Below, piece by piece: positions 1 through 9,359 of a stretch of DNA of 64,000 bases; position 1 is the stretch's first letter; each line of letters begins with the position of its first letter. The notes under the pieces are model-generated. The model was not told the origin of the DNA. It ran no database searches and was given only the letters and a program-made list of their open reading frames with translations. Origin of the DNA: Deltaproteobacteria bacterium (GTDB lineage Bacteria > Desulfobacterota > Desulfobacteria > Desulfobacterales > Desulfosarcinaceae); contig JAHLLR010000004.1 of the NCBI GenBank assembly GCA_020444075.1, positions 56,299 to 120,298 on the forward strand, written 5' to 3'. Both the position numbers and the translations under genes were made by a program.

Positions 1-1249
1 GCTTGAAAAAGGCAACCGGGTTGGTTTCTACGCGGACCCGCAACATGCCCACGATGCAGACGACCGACACGAGGCCGATGGCGATCAGGCAGGGTTTCCG
101 GTGCTTCAGGTTCAAGGTGATAATGCCTGCCAGCATCTTGTCGAAAAATCGATCGATGGCCGATGCTCCGGCGTCGGTGACGCGGGGCAACGGCAGCCAG
201 GCGAGCATGGCCGGGAAAAAGGTGAGCACAATGACCAGCAGACTGAGCATGCCGAAGCAGGCAAACAGGGCAAACTCCTGGATGGCCGCAATGCGGTTGG
301 CCCCGAGCGATCCGAGGCCGATGAGCGTGGTGGCCACCGCCAGGGTGACGGGGAAGGCCAGACGGCTGAATGTGGACAGGCTGGCAGCGCTGTTCGACGG
401 CGAGGTTTTGATCTGCTGAAGGTATTCGGTGCAGATGTGCAGACAGTAGGCCGTGCCGACGGCAATGAGAAATACCGGGATGATGATCGTGAGCATGGAC
501 ACGGAAATGCCGCTCAGGGCCATCAGCCCGAACGTCCAGCAAACGGCGAGGGTGACACACGAAAGGGGCAGGACCAGGCAGTGCAGATTGCGGAACAGGC
601 CCGCCAGCAGCACGGCGATAACGATCAGGGTGACGGGCGTCAGGTGGAAAAAATCCTGCCGGGTATATTCCGCCAGCGCTTCGGAGACCAGGGGCATGCC
701 GGTCTGGTAAAGGCGCAGGTCCTTGCCCGTCGTCTCGAAGAGCCGTCTCACCGCAACGATGGCCGCATCCTTGTCTGCCCGGGCGTCGAGAACCAGCGTG
801 ATGATGGTGGTTTTCCGGTCGGTCGAGATCAGGTTGCGCTGAAACAGTTCCACCGGCGCCAGCATGGCGGCGAAGGTGGCCATGTCCCATTGATTGCCCC
901 GATCGACGCTCTTTCTGACTTCCGGCAGGCTGATGATTCTTACGACTCCCTCGATTTGCGCTGCCGCCTCGGACAACTGGGTGATTTTGGCAAAAGTGAC
1001 CGGGTCGAGAATGTCGTCGGCCTTGACCACCAGCCGAATGATCTCATCGGAGCCGAATTGCGCCAGAAACTGATTGTAGCGGACGGATTCGTCCAGGTCT
1101 TCGATAACCAGGTCGTAAACCGTGGTCTTAAAGGAGAGTTTCGGAAGGTGCCAGGCAAAAAAAAGGGTGATGGCGGCGCAGCCCAGGATCACCCATCCAG
1201 GCATTTTGACCACCATGTTGAGGTAGGCGTTGAAGGAGAACCGTTTCAT
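1..1249 (-). CDS. RND/MMPL-family exporter, partial (C-terminus beyond window)
   Basis: Reading on the minus strand from an ATG at 1249, the frame stays open to the window edge for about 416 codons. It begins with a short cytoplasmic tail and one membrane helix (VILGCAAITLFFAW), then a periplasmic loop of about 180 residues, then a run of helices that includes the RND TM4-like stretch IIPVFLIAVGTAYCLHICTEY. This matches proton-driven RND exporters of the MMPL/HpnN type, which move lipids or other hydrophobic molecules across the inner membrane. The second half of the protein, with the repeat of this architecture, is cut off. An acyl-ACP thioesterase lies just upstream, so a lipid cargo is plausible, but this is inference. 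Start codon is supported only by a weak purine stretch. Confidence 0.8.
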   Translation of the reverse strand, partial: MKRFSFNAYLNMVVKMPGWVILGCAAITLFFAWHLPKLSFKTTVYDLVIEDLDESVRYNQFLAQFGSDEIIRLVVKADDILDPVTFAKITQLSEAAAQIEGVVRIISLPEVRKSVDRGNQWDMATFAAMLAPVELFQRNLISTDRKTTIITLVLDARADKDAAIVAVRRLFETTGKDLRLYQTGMPLVSEALAEYTRQDFFHLTPVTLIVIAVLLAGLFRNLHCLVLPLSCVTLAVCWTFGLMALSGISVSMLTIIIPVFLIAVGTAYCLHICTEYLQQIKTSPSNSAASLSTFSRLAFPVTLAVATTLIGLGSLGANRIAAIQEFALFACFGMLSLLVIVLTFFPAMLAWLPLPRVTDAGASAIDRFFDKMLAGIITLNLKHRKPCLIAIGLVSVVCIVGMLRVRVETNPVAFFK

Positions 1250-1364
1250 TCCATCATCAACTCTGCTTGTCTGAATAGCTGAGGTTCCGCTCAAGACGTC
1301 GGCGACGTTTTTACTGTTAACACCAAACCTGCGAGGGTGCAAGCCGCGCAGTGGTGGCCGGGTG

Positions 1365-2117
1365 CTATGACATCCTTTTCCAGCTTGTAGAGAGCCGGCA
1401 ATATTCTATCGGCTCCGGCTCACCCACCAGCTGGTGAATGAATTGGGGCCGGCCGCCAGGGTCCTGATGCTGCTGGATCAGGGATTGGATGGTGTCGCCA
1501 TACCCTGCCGATTTGAAGAACGAGATGTCGATGCGATCAGGCATATGATTTCCCATGATCGGTCCGGGAAGGCTTTCCAGGGCGAAAGTGATGTAGCGGG
1601 TATTGTTTACGTGGCGGTTCAGATCGAGGTCATCCCGGCGGACATGAATCCGGGTGGATCGGTCCGGGAGATCGACGGCCGGCAGCGCCTGGAAATCGTC
1701 CTCGAAGACCCTCTCGTCCGCAATGGGATACCGGGGGATGTGATCGATTGGAGAGACCGGCCGGCTGGTGGAGCGATCCAGCAGGATGAAGATGCCCCGG
1801 GCCCGGGCGATGGTCCGGTTGTCGGCATCCAGGATCACGAATTCCCGGGGTGCGGTGTGATCCTGCTGCGGCGAGCGCCAGGTGGTCACCCGGATGCGTT
1901 CCTGCCAACGGGGATAGCGGCAGACGTTGACCCGGTAGCGCGATACCACCCAGGTGAGGCCGCGATCCATCAACTCGCGGATGGAAAACCCCAGGCAGGC
2001 GCTCTGTTCGCTGGCCGCATCCTGGAAACAATCGAAGAGCAGGCTCGGCCGGGCCAGGCCGTTGGAGCCGATGTGGTGCAGGTGAACACTGAATTCGGTG
2101 GTGTGTCTGGGGTTCAT
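1365..2117 (-). CDS. Acyl-ACP thioesterase (FatA/FatB-like, double hotdog)
   Basis: A 250-residue protein with the two-hotdog layout of acyl-[acyl carrier protein] thioesterases, which release free fatty acids from ACP in the cytoplasm. The N-terminal hotdog runs to about residue 130 and contains the WVVSRYRVNVCRYPRW segment. The C-terminal hotdog has the signature DLNRHVNNTRY, where the Asn and His correspond to the catalytic pair known in plant FatB. Length fits the bacterial family. It lies between an FHA-cyclase gene and an RND exporter on the same strand. The C-terminal end (WKRMS) looks normal. Chain-length preference cannot be read from the sequence. Confidence 0.88.
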   Translation of the reverse strand: MNPRHTTEFSVHLHHIGSNGLARPSLLFDCFQDAASEQSACLGFSIRELMDRGLTWVVSRYRVNVCRYPRWQERIRVTTWRSPQQDHTAPREFVILDADNRTIARARGIFILLDRSTSRPVSPIDHIPRYPIADERVFEDDFQALPAVDLPDRSTRIHVRRDDLDLNRHVNNTRYITFALESLPGPIMGNHMPDRIDISFFKSAGYGDTIQSLIQQHQDPGGRPQFIHQLVGEPEPIEYCRLSTSWKRMS

Positions 2118-2277
2118 GGTGCGGCTTCTCGATTGGATGAAAGCGATTTAAATGAATGTTGTCGGGATTCAAGCGGCGGATGATCCACCGGAAGCCGGTC
2201 GGCATGGACAGACGGCGAACGGGGGTTGCCAGGCAATGGCGGGTCCAGGCGCGTCTCTCCGGGCTGAATGGGATGTT

Positions 2278-3234
2278 TCACGCCGGTTGGATGCCGAAAA
2301 GATGCTCCTGTCCGGTTCGGCCCCGAATTTCCTGGTCCCCCAGGTCCATGAGCGGCAGTTTCTGTATCACCCGGGATGCGGTTTCCCGGCACAGGACAAT
2401 GGGCGCGGGCAGTGTCTTGTTGGCCATGGAGGAGAGACGGAACGCCAGGTTGATGCAATCTCCCACCAGAGCCAAGCCGGCGGACCGGGATCCGTAATGG
2501 GAAAGGGTGGCCTGGCCGGTGGTCAGTCCCCACCCCAGCACCGGCGGGGGGATTAGAAAACCCCGGTCCGTCAGTTGCCGGTGGATTTCCGGAACGCTGT
2601 GCAGCTGGCTGATGGCGGCCTGGCAGGCTGCCAGCGGTTGGTCGGCGGAAAAACCCTCGGGGTGCTCCCAGAAGGCGAAGACGGCGTCACCCGCATAATC
2701 TTTGACCGTGCCCTGGTGTTCGTTCACAATGGTGCTGAATCGGGAGAAAATCTCCTTGATGAGGGTGTAGACCAGCGCCGAATCGGTCTTCTGGGAAAAT
2801 GCGGAGAATCCCCGAACATCGGCCACGAGGCTGGTGATGCAGACTGCCGAGGGTCGGATGGCGGTCTGCTCCATCCAGTTCTCCTCTTCCTCCCGGGCTG
2901 CCAGATCCGGGCAGGAAATGTGGATGGATGTACCCCCCAGGGTGATGCGATCCCCATCTTCAAGCCGTCGGGAGGCGCCCGGGGCCATGCGGACGTCGTT
3001 GATCCAGGTTCCGTTTTTGCTCATGTCGGTGATTTCGACGCCTTGCCGGGTCAGCCGAACCACGGCATGGTCACGGGAAACCATTGGATTGCGGACGAGG
3101 ATGCATTTGTCCCTCTCAATGCCGCGGCAAACCCGGCCGAGGAATATCTTGTCGGTCAGGGCGAGCTGGTGGGGGACACCGTTTTCGTCCTGCCATTGCA
3201 GGCTGGGTTCGGAGGTCAGACCTTCGGATGGCAT
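2278..3234 (-). CDS. FHA domain - class III adenylate/guanylate cyclase protein
   Basis: About 318 residues from the ATG at 3234; an in-frame upstream extension to 3399 exists but is rich in polar low-complexity residues and lies outside the domains. Residues about 30-110 form an FHA phosphothreonine-binding domain (IFLGR, then NPMVSRDHAVV and SKNGTWIND). Residues about 135-318 are a class III nucleotide cyclase catalytic domain with both metal-binding aspartates in place (VADVRGFSAFS and KDYAGDAVFAFWE) and the later GDCINLAFRLSSMAN segment. The protein is soluble. It should make cAMP or cGMP under control of a phosphorylated partner, but no kinase gene is nearby. Substrate specificity is not resolved by eye. 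Confidence 0.83.
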   Translation of the reverse strand: MPSEGLTSEPSLQWQDENGVPHQLALTDKIFLGRVCRGIERDKCILVRNPMVSRDHAVVRLTRQGVEITDMSKNGTWINDVRMAPGASRRLEDGDRITLGGTSIHISCPDLAAREEEENWMEQTAIRPSAVCITSLVADVRGFSAFSQKTDSALVYTLIKEIFSRFSTIVNEHQGTVKDYAGDAVFAFWEHPEGFSADQPLAACQAAISQLHSVPEIHRQLTDRGFLIPPPVLGWGLTTGQATLSHYGSRSAGLALVGDCINLAFRLSSMANKTLPAPIVLCRETASRVIQKLPLMDLGDQEIRGRTGQEHLFGIQPA

Positions 3235-3572
3235 CTTGGTTTTCTTTGCCTCATGAACGGTTTCCTGGATGTCACTCCCGAATGGACCACCTGTTCGGAC
3301 CGGATCAGTGCCATTCTGACGGGAGGCGGCAGTGGCGATATCCCGATCCCGGAAAACGCTGTCGGCTGAATCGGAGTGTTGGGGTCGAGATCGTCGCACT
3401 GGGAAAGTACACTATTCTTAACACATGGAAAGGTCCGCAGCAACGGCAACATGCCTGGATAAGGGTTGGTTACTATAAAGAAGCATTCTTCTATGTCTGA
3501 AAAGTTCCATTCGCGAACCGTTTTTCCGGAAAGGAACCGGAGGTTCGCGACGGGGTCTGCCGGTTGAGCGTG

Positions 3573-4025
3573 TCAGGGCAGTGTGGCCGCCATGGCGAAA
3601 TTGGACAGAGCCTGCTCCATCTTCTGGACGGCTTCTCCCATTTCGCTGATGCCGTGTCGGTGGACCAGGTAATCCGGGGCGTTGTAGGTGAACCAGACCT
3701 GTCCCGCACGGTCTTCCCAGATCAAGGCCTTTAAGGGGAGGTCGATGCCAATGGAGCGGCTGCGCTGGATCAGTGGCGTTCCCATGGCCGGGCTGCCGAA
3801 GATGATCAGCAGGGTGGGCTTCAGTGTCTGGCCCACCTGCTGGGCGCCGGCCGCATGGTCGATCCGCGCAAACACGGTGACGCCCTTTTCTTTCAAGGCG
3901 CTTTCCAGCCGGTTGGCGGTGGTAACCACATCATGGCTGCTTTTTACACTGACCAGTCCACCCTGGGCGGCGGCCGAACCGGCCATGAAAACCGTCAATA
4001 CAAGCATGAGAATGATCTTTTTCAT
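3573..4025 (-). CDS. DUF302 family exported protein
   Basis: A 150-residue protein with a clear cleavable signal peptide (MKKIILMLVLTVFMAGSAAAQ) followed by a complete DUF302 domain: KSSHDVVTTANRLESALKEKGVTVFARIDH, the PTLLIIFGSPAMGTPLIQ core and LPLKALIWED near the end. DUF302 proteins are small, often periplasmic, and of unknown biochemical role. A strong AAAGGAG ribosome site precedes the ATG. The gene stands alone between the FHA-cyclase and the RNA methyltransferase genes, with no obvious operon partner. Family assignment is firm and the function is unknown. Confidence 0.87.
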   Translation of the reverse strand: MKKIILMLVLTVFMAGSAAAQGGLVSVKSSHDVVTTANRLESALKEKGVTVFARIDHAAGAQQVGQTLKPTLLIIFGSPAMGTPLIQRSRSIGIDLPLKALIWEDRAGQVWFTYNAPDYLVHRHGISEMGEAVQKMEQALSNFAMAATLP

Positions 4026-4074
4026 GAGTATTTCTCCTTTTTGTCCAAAAACGTTCAGCTTTCAGTCAAAGCAG

Positions 4075-5280
4075 CTAAACCACCCGGCACACCAGCCCCT
4101 TGAGATAGCTGCCTTCGGGAAAATTCAGCGCCGTGGGGTGATCCGGCGACTGGCTCAGCCACTGCAGAATCACCCCACGGCGGCCTGCATCCAGGGCGGC
4201 GTCGGCCACGATCTTTTGAAACAGGTCGCGTCCCATCAGGCCGGAGCAGGAAAAGGTGAAGAGCGTGCCGCCGGGACGCAACAGTTCAAAGGCCAGCCGG
4301 CTGATGTCCTTATACCCCCGGCTGGCCCTCATCAGGTCGCCTTTGGAGCTAACGAATTTCGGCGGATCGAGCACAATCCCATCGAAGGTCCGCCCATCCG
4401 TGCGGTACCGGCGCAGCAGGCTGAACACATCGCCGGCCACGTGATCCACCCGGGTGCCGTCGAGTTCATTCAGTTCCATATTGATGCGGGCCAGCTCCAG
4501 GGCGGCTGCGGAGGAATCGATGTTGACCACATGGGCGGCACCGGCCTTGAGGGCGGCAACGGCAAACCCGCCGGTGTAGGCGAAGCAGTTGAGCATGTCG
4601 GCCCCCCGCGCATAGGCGGCCACGCAGGCCCGGTTTTCCCGCTGATCGAGGTAAAAGCCGGTTTTATGTCCGCCTTTGAGGTCCACCCGGTAGCGGCAGC
4701 CATTCTCGCTGATGTCGACATGGTCGGGCGGTTCTTTTCCGGACAGGCTGCCGGCAACCATGGCCAGCCCCTCTTTGTTGCGCACATCCACGTCCGATCG
4801 CTCGTAGATGCCTGACAGGTCGGGCATGAGATCGGTGAGGCAGCGGACGATGGCGGCTTTCCAATACTCGCTCCCAGCGCTGAGAAACTGGCAGACCGCC
4901 CAGCGGTCGTAGCGGTCGACAATCAATCCGGGCAACCCGTCCGATTCCGCACATACGAGCCGGTAGGCATTGGTAGCGGAGCTTGCCAGGATCTGCCGGC
5001 GAAGATCCAGCGCCTGCTGCAGGCGTGTTTCGAAAAACCGCGTGTCTATCTCTTCCGCCGGATCGAATGACCAGATGCGGACGCGGATCTGGGATCGGGG
5101 TGAATAGGCTCCCCGGGCCAGCCAGCGGCCGTCGCCGGTGAGAACATCAACCGTATCTCCCGGCCGAGGGTCCCCGTCAACCCGGGCGATGGCGCCGGAA
5201 AACACCCAGGGGTGGCGGTTGAGCAGCGATTTTTCCCGTTTGGGTTTGAGGATGATGGCTTCAGGCCGACTGCTTTGCAT
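4075..5280 (-). CDS. Class I rRNA large-subunit methyltransferase, RlmI-like
   Basis: A 401-residue protein with an N-terminal PUA RNA-binding domain (residues about 8-85: IILKPKREKSLLNRHPWVFSGAI), a central RlmI-type linker and a C-terminal Rossmann methyltransferase domain with FAYTGGFAVAALKAGAAHVVNIDSS as the SAM-binding motif and VLDPPKF as the catalytic loop. It corresponds to the RlmI/RlmK family that makes 5-methylcytosine or 7-methylguanosine in 23S rRNA. The length is typical and the start at 5280 places the PUA domain at the extreme N-terminus as in relatives. It appears monocistronic. Confidence 0.88.
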   Translation of the reverse strand: MQSSRPEAIILKPKREKSLLNRHPWVFSGAIARVDGDPRPGDTVDVLTGDGRWLARGAYSPRSQIRVRIWSFDPAEEIDTRFFETRLQQALDLRRQILASSATNAYRLVCAESDGLPGLIVDRYDRWAVCQFLSAGSEYWKAAIVRCLTDLMPDLSGIYERSDVDVRNKEGLAMVAGSLSGKEPPDHVDISENGCRYRVDLKGGHKTGFYLDQRENRACVAAYARGADMLNCFAYTGGFAVAALKAGAAHVVNIDSSAAALELARINMELNELDGTRVDHVAGDVFSLLRRYRTDGRTFDGIVLDPPKFVSSKGDLMRASRGYKDISRLAFELLRPGGTLFTFSCSGLMGRDLFQKIVADAALDAGRRGVILQWLSQSPDHPTALNFPEGSYLKGLVCRVV

Positions 5281-5328
5281 TGCGTTTACCCTATCACTGA
5301 TTGCTCACCCTGACGGTGTAATAAAAAA

Positions 5329-5361
5329 GGATCCAAGGGGTCAAGGATTCCAGGGTTCAAG
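5329..5361. repeat. Degenerate 8-bp tandem repeat, array 1
   Basis: Read on the minus strand this stretch is four 8-base units: CTTGAACC, CTGGAATC, CTTGACCC, CTTGGATC. The same degenerate unit occurs at 5463-5488 and 32168-32201. It sits in the spacer between the RlmI-like gene and the D-lactate dehydrogenase gene. The function is unknown. Confidence 0.6.
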
Positions 5362-5447
5362 TGGCTGCCCCGAACCCATCCATAAATTTTGAATGGGAAT
5401 CGTTGTCTTTGAGTGCAGTGTTTATTGAAACGACCAGCACCCGTTTG

Positions 5448-8366
5448 CTATTTCGATTTCTCCCTTGATTCCTCGACTCCTCGAACCCTTTTTCCATTTG
5501 TGCATTGATCCACCAGGACCATGATGGATCGGTAGGGGATGCCGCTGTGATGGGACAGGCCGATTTCGCAGGTGCGGCTGTTAGCGTAGCCGGCCGTGCA
5601 GCCGGCGACGGCCGTTCTCAAGCCGGCCAGGGCCGATGCATTGAGTTCCGGTACGTTGAAACCCCGGTCTCCGGCAAATCCGCAGCATTCGATGCCATAC
5701 GGAACCACCACGGTTTCGGCACAGGCCTTGGCTACGGTCATGAAGGCGTTGTCCAGACCCATTTTCCGCGCACTGCAGGTGATGTGCAGGGCCACCGGAT
5801 CTTCGGTTTTGGTGATGGCCAGGCGGTCCAGCAGATGGGCGGCGGTGAATTCCACCGGCTCAAAAAGGGTCAGCTGCGGCCCGAAGGTGCGGCGCATGCG
5901 CTCCAGGCAGGGGCTGGTATCGCACAACACGGGCAGCCGTCCGTTGCCGGAGGCGGCCAGCAGCGCTTTTTCCAGATCGTCGGATTTGCGGTTCGCCTGG
6001 TCGAAGAATCCCTTGCTCTCGAAGGGCAGCCCGCAGCACAGGCCGTCCATTTTCTCGGGATAGATCACCCGGTAGCCGGCCCGGCGCAAGACCCTTTCCG
6101 TAACCACATGCAGCGGGTCGGTCAGCGGGTCGCCCGCCGCGGGTCCCATGGTCCGGCTGACGCAGGCCGGAAAATAGACCACCGCCCGTTCTCCCTGAGC
6201 GGTGGATCGGGCCCGGGGAGGTGCAGCCGCCGTCGGCAGTGAAGGCAGCCATACCGGCAGACGGTCGCCGGACAGGCGCCTCAGGGATCCGGCCAGGTGC
6301 TTCATGGCTCCGGTGCCGATGAGGCGGTGCAGAGCGTCGGCCGCTTTGAGCCCGGCCCGGATGCCGGCGGTCAGGGGGCCGAAATGATCGGCTGCCTGAT
6401 CGGCCATCCACTGGTAGGGTCGGCCGTTGACCGCCCGCCCGCGGAAGGCCTTGGTGAACTTGCCCGTGTCCACATCCACCGGGCAGGCCACTCCGCACAG
6501 GCCGTCGGCGGCACAGGTGGCTTCACCCTGCCAGTTGTACCCTTTTTTCAGTTCAGCCAACCGGGCCGCATTCTCACCCGATGAGGTGAGGCGGGCGATC
6601 TCCCGCTGGATCACGATGCGCTGGCGGGGGGTCAGGCTCAGGTTGCGTGAGGGGCAGTGACATTCGCAGAAACCGCACTCCATGCATGCGTCGATCAGCG
6701 GATCGGCCGGCGGCAGGGGCTTGAGGTTCTCCAGGTGAACCGTCGGATTGGAATTGAGAATCACGCCGGGGTTCAGAAGACTCCCGGGATCGAAGATCTC
6801 CTTGATCTCCCGCATAAGGCCGTAGGCATTGCTGCCCCACTCTTTTTCAACAAAGGGGGCCATATTGCGGCCGGTGCCGTGCTCGGCCTTGAGCGACCCG
6901 TCATAGACATCTACCACCATGTGGGCGATATCGTCCATGAAGCGGGCGTAGCGGTCCAGTTCGGCCGAATGCCCCAAATTGGGCGAAAAGACGAAATGCA
7001 GGTTGCCGGCCAGGGCATGACCGAAAATGATGGCCTCCCGGTAGCCGTGCTTTGAAAAAAGGCTCTGCAGATCCAGGGTGGCCGGGGCCAGACTGTGGAT
7101 GGGAAAAGCCACATCCTCGATGAGCACCGTGGTGCCCAGGTTCCGAACGGCACCCACGGAGGGCAGCAGTCCCTTGCGGACCTTCCACAGGCCGTCGCTG
7201 CGGCCGGCGTCATCCGTGAAGGTCGCCGAAAAGGCCTGGTTTGTTCCCGCCAATTGCCATACGTGAGTTCCACCATCGTCGGTTGTGCGCATCGTCACCC
7301 GCTTTTCCAATGCGTCGGCAATGGTCTGGATATTGGTCGACAGGGTGGCAAAGTCAGCCGCATGGGTTTCCACCAGCAAGGCGGTGGTGGTGGGGGAGAC
7401 ACCACGAATCATGGATGGCATACCCGCCTTTTCCTCCACGCTGCTCAGGGAGGCCCGGTCCATCAATTCAGCCGCGGCCACGGGCAGGGCCTGCATCCGA
7501 TGGGCCGTCTGGCAGGCACCCTCGATCTGTGGAAACATCATCAAGGCCGAAGCTTTGAAGGGCGGGGATGCCACCGTCCGGTAAACGATCTGGGAGATAA
7601 ATGCCAGGGTCCCCTCGGAGCCGATCATCAGGTGGGTGATGATGTCGAAGGGGTCGCTGAAATCCACCAGAGCATTGAGGCTGTAGCCGGTGGTGTTCTT
7701 GATCTTGAATTTGTTGCGAATGCGCTCGGCCAGGGGTGCATCCGCCTTGACCCGCCGGGCCAGTTCATCCAGTCGGTCCAGCATGGGGCCGTGCGTTGCC
7801 TTGAAGGCATCCCGGCTCCGGGCGTTGCCGGTATCCAGAATGGTGCCGTCGGCCAGGATGATGCGGATGCTGTCCACGGTCTGGTAGCTGTTCTGGGCGG
7901 TTCCGCAGCACATGCCCGAGGCATTGTTGGCGGCAATTCCACCGATCATGGCGGCGTTGATCGATGCCGGGTCCGGGCCGATCTTGCGTCCGTAAGGGGC
8001 CAGGATGCCATTGGCCCGGGCGCCGATGATGCCTGGCTGCAGCCGTATTTTCCGGCCGTTGTCTAAAACCTCCCACTGCTGCCACGATTCCCCGGCAACC
8101 AGCAATACCGAATCGCTGATGGCCTGTCCGGAGAGGCTGGTGCCGGCGGCCCGGAAGGTGACCGGAAGGTTCCCATCGGCGGTTTGTTTGAGAATTTTGG
8201 ACACTTCGGCTTCGGTGTCCGCCCGGACCACAATTTTGGGAATCAACCGGTAGAAGCTGGCATCGGTGCCCCAGGCCAGGGTTCGCAAGGGGTCCGTGGC
8301 CATGCGGGATTCAGGAATGAAGGACTTCAGATCGTTGTAAAACAGGCGGTAAGCGGCGTCGAGCAT
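5448..8366 (-). CDS. FAD- and Fe-S-containing D-lactate/2-hydroxyacid dehydrogenase (fused)
   Basis: A 972-residue fusion. Residues 1-550 are the FAD-binding PCMH/GlcD oxidase half (TFRAAGTSLSGQAISDSV, GGIAANNASGMCCG, GSEGTLAFI). Residues about 565-700 carry ferredoxin-like clusters (CMECGFCECHCPS and CAADGLCGVACPV), and the C-terminal 270 residues hold two CCG cysteine domains (GLCCGLPFES and IECCGFAGDRGF). This is the single-chain equivalent of GlcD plus GlcF/LldE and oxidises D-lactate or another 2-hydroxyacid, passing electrons to the quinone pool or an Fe-S carrier. An AGGAGAG ribosome site precedes the ATG. The last dozen residues (RVRGVEESREKSK) are encoded by an 8-bp repeat array, so the native tail may have been replaced. 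Confidence 0.9.
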   Translation of the reverse strand: MLDAAYRLFYNDLKSFIPESRMATDPLRTLAWGTDASFYRLIPKIVVRADTEAEVSKILKQTADGNLPVTFRAAGTSLSGQAISDSVLLVAGESWQQWEVLDNGRKIRLQPGIIGARANGILAPYGRKIGPDPASINAAMIGGIAANNASGMCCGTAQNSYQTVDSIRIILADGTILDTGNARSRDAFKATHGPMLDRLDELARRVKADAPLAERIRNKFKIKNTTGYSLNALVDFSDPFDIITHLMIGSEGTLAFISQIVYRTVASPPFKASALMMFPQIEGACQTAHRMQALPVAAAELMDRASLSSVEEKAGMPSMIRGVSPTTTALLVETHAADFATLSTNIQTIADALEKRVTMRTTDDGGTHVWQLAGTNQAFSATFTDDAGRSDGLWKVRKGLLPSVGAVRNLGTTVLIEDVAFPIHSLAPATLDLQSLFSKHGYREAIIFGHALAGNLHFVFSPNLGHSAELDRYARFMDDIAHMVVDVYDGSLKAEHGTGRNMAPFVEKEWGSNAYGLMREIKEIFDPGSLLNPGVILNSNPTVHLENLKPLPPADPLIDACMECGFCECHCPSRNLSLTPRQRIVIQREIARLTSSGENAARLAELKKGYNWQGEATCAADGLCGVACPVDVDTGKFTKAFRGRAVNGRPYQWMADQAADHFGPLTAGIRAGLKAADALHRLIGTGAMKHLAGSLRRLSGDRLPVWLPSLPTAAAPPRARSTAQGERAVVYFPACVSRTMGPAAGDPLTDPLHVVTERVLRRAGYRVIYPEKMDGLCCGLPFESKGFFDQANRKSDDLEKALLAASGNGRLPVLCDTSPCLERMRRTFGPQLTLFEPVEFTAAHLLDRLAITKTEDPVALHITCSARKMGLDNAFMTVAKACAETVVVPYGIECCGFAGDRGFNVPELNASALAGLRTAVAGCTAGYANSRTCEIGLSHHSGIPYRSIMVLVDQCTNGKRVRGVEESREKSK
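5463..5488. repeat. Degenerate 8-bp tandem repeat, array 2 (inside 3' end of a gene)
   Basis: Three consecutive units on the plus strand, CCTTGATT, CCTCGACT and CCTCGAAC, followed by CC. The array overlaps the last codons of the D-lactate dehydrogenase gene. The unit is the same as in the arrays at 5329-5361 (opposite orientation) and 32168-32201. Confidence 0.6.
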
Positions 8367-8623
8367 GCGAGTTCTCTCCTGGCGAGCAGCGCTAAACGGA
8401 CCATGACAGGCATGGCGAACATAACCGGTGGCCGGACCATGCGTCAGTGACGGTTACTACGCAAATTAATTCACGGGAGGTGGTTTGGCAATGATAGAAT
8501 CCTGTCCGCCTCAAAGCAGATAGACGGGTGATGGGGGTCATGACGTTTTTCAACACCCTGGTCGCTGCGCCAGGGATGCCGCCGGACGGAACGGGGGAAT
8601 CGTTACCCCGTCAGCAACGAGGG

Positions 8624-9109
8624 TCAGGGCAGTCCGAGCGCCCGATTGATGGCGGATTTATTGAAACCGGGGATGCGCTGATCACCGATGAGGATCAGGG
8701 GAACCCCCCTTCCGTTAAGCGCTTCGAAGGCCTTGCGGGCTTGTGTTGACGCGGTAACATCGTATTCCGTGAACCGGATGCCGTGCTGGTTGAAATAGGC
8801 CTTGGCTTGGTGGCAATAGCCGCAGGTCGGTGTCGTGTAGATGACCACCGCCGGATCGTCCTTTTTTTGTTCCCGATCGGTCCCATCCTGCACGGTGTCG
8901 GTTTGAAATTCGTCTATTGTTCTTTGCAGTCGATCGACATCCTTATTGTCGCCACCGACATATTCTTTCATTTGCCGCATGGTTTCGGTATTGTTTTCCG
9001 GTGGGGTATTGGAAAAATGCTTCACGCCGTTTGCATCGGTCCACTGGTACAAATCGGCGGAGACAAAAGCAGGCCACAACAACAATAGGATAACCACGAA
9101 TCTGAACAC
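8624..9109 (-). CDS. Exported DUF4124 - glutaredoxin protein
   Basis: Taking the GTG at 9109 (preceded by a GGGGG stretch) gives 161 residues that start directly with a signal peptide (VFRFVVILLLLWPAFVSA). Residues about 18-50 are a DUF4124 module (DLYQWTDANGVKHFSNTPP), then a charged linker, then a glutaredoxin/thioredoxin fold from about residue 85 (VVIYTTPTCGYCHQAKAYF) with the CxxC redox pair CGYC and the cis-proline loop GRGVPLILIG. It should be a periplasmic dithiol redox protein. A longer in-frame start at 9184 would bury the signal peptide, so it is less likely. It is downstream of nothing obvious and is divergent from the next operon. Confidence 0.83.
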   Translation of the reverse strand: MFRFVVILLLLWPAFVSADLYQWTDANGVKHFSNTPPENNTETMRQMKEYVGGDNKDVDRLQRTIDEFQTDTVQDGTDREQKKDDPAVVIYTTPTCGYCHQAKAYFNQHGIRFTEYDVTASTQARKAFEALNGRGVPLILIGDQRIPGFNKSAINRALGLP

Positions 9110-9306
9110 GCGGAGCCCCCTATTTTTAGGATGTTTAAAATTATTGTTCAGCCTGCATGTACAACACATTCGCCGACTTTCCAAGTCAATCCATTTTCTT
9201 TCCGAATCGTCGCCACGGTTATCCCCGTTCCTGCGTTCGCAAGGCTGATAAACGGCTTCGTTCGACGGTCAGCGGATGAGTGGGGTTTTGGTGCGGATTT
9301 TTTTGT

Positions 9307-9320
9307 ACTGACTGGTCAGT
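9307..9320. promoter_or_regulatory. Putative TetR operator 1
   Basis: ACTGAC-TG-GTCAGT is a perfect 6-2-6 inverted repeat just upstream of the -35 box at 9327. A matching site lies at 9360-9373. A TetR-family regulator is encoded in the operon that follows, which makes it the obvious candidate to bind here. Confidence 0.65.
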
Positions 9321-9326
9321 TTTGCC

Positions 9327-9355
9327 TTGACACCGTCGGTTCACCCGGCTATTTT
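9327..9355 (+). promoter_or_regulatory. Sigma-70-type promoter of the aminotransferase-kinase-aldolase operon
   Basis: TTGACA at 9327-9332, a 17-base spacer and TATTTT at 9350-9355. Transcription should begin near 9362, inside the second dyad, so bound repressor would block initiation directly. The first gene starts at 9416. Confidence 0.6.
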
Positions 9356-9359
9356 TTGT

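Noticed and set aside
101..1282. Long plus-strand open frame antisense to the MMPL gene
   Set aside because: The product has no domain and is rich in Arg/Gly/His; the minus strand encodes clear RND helices. It is a high-GC shadow.
7095..8066. Long plus-strand frame over the D-lactate dehydrogenase gene
   Set aside because: Composition of a shadow frame (Gly/His/Gln-rich); the minus-strand product has every FAD-family motif.
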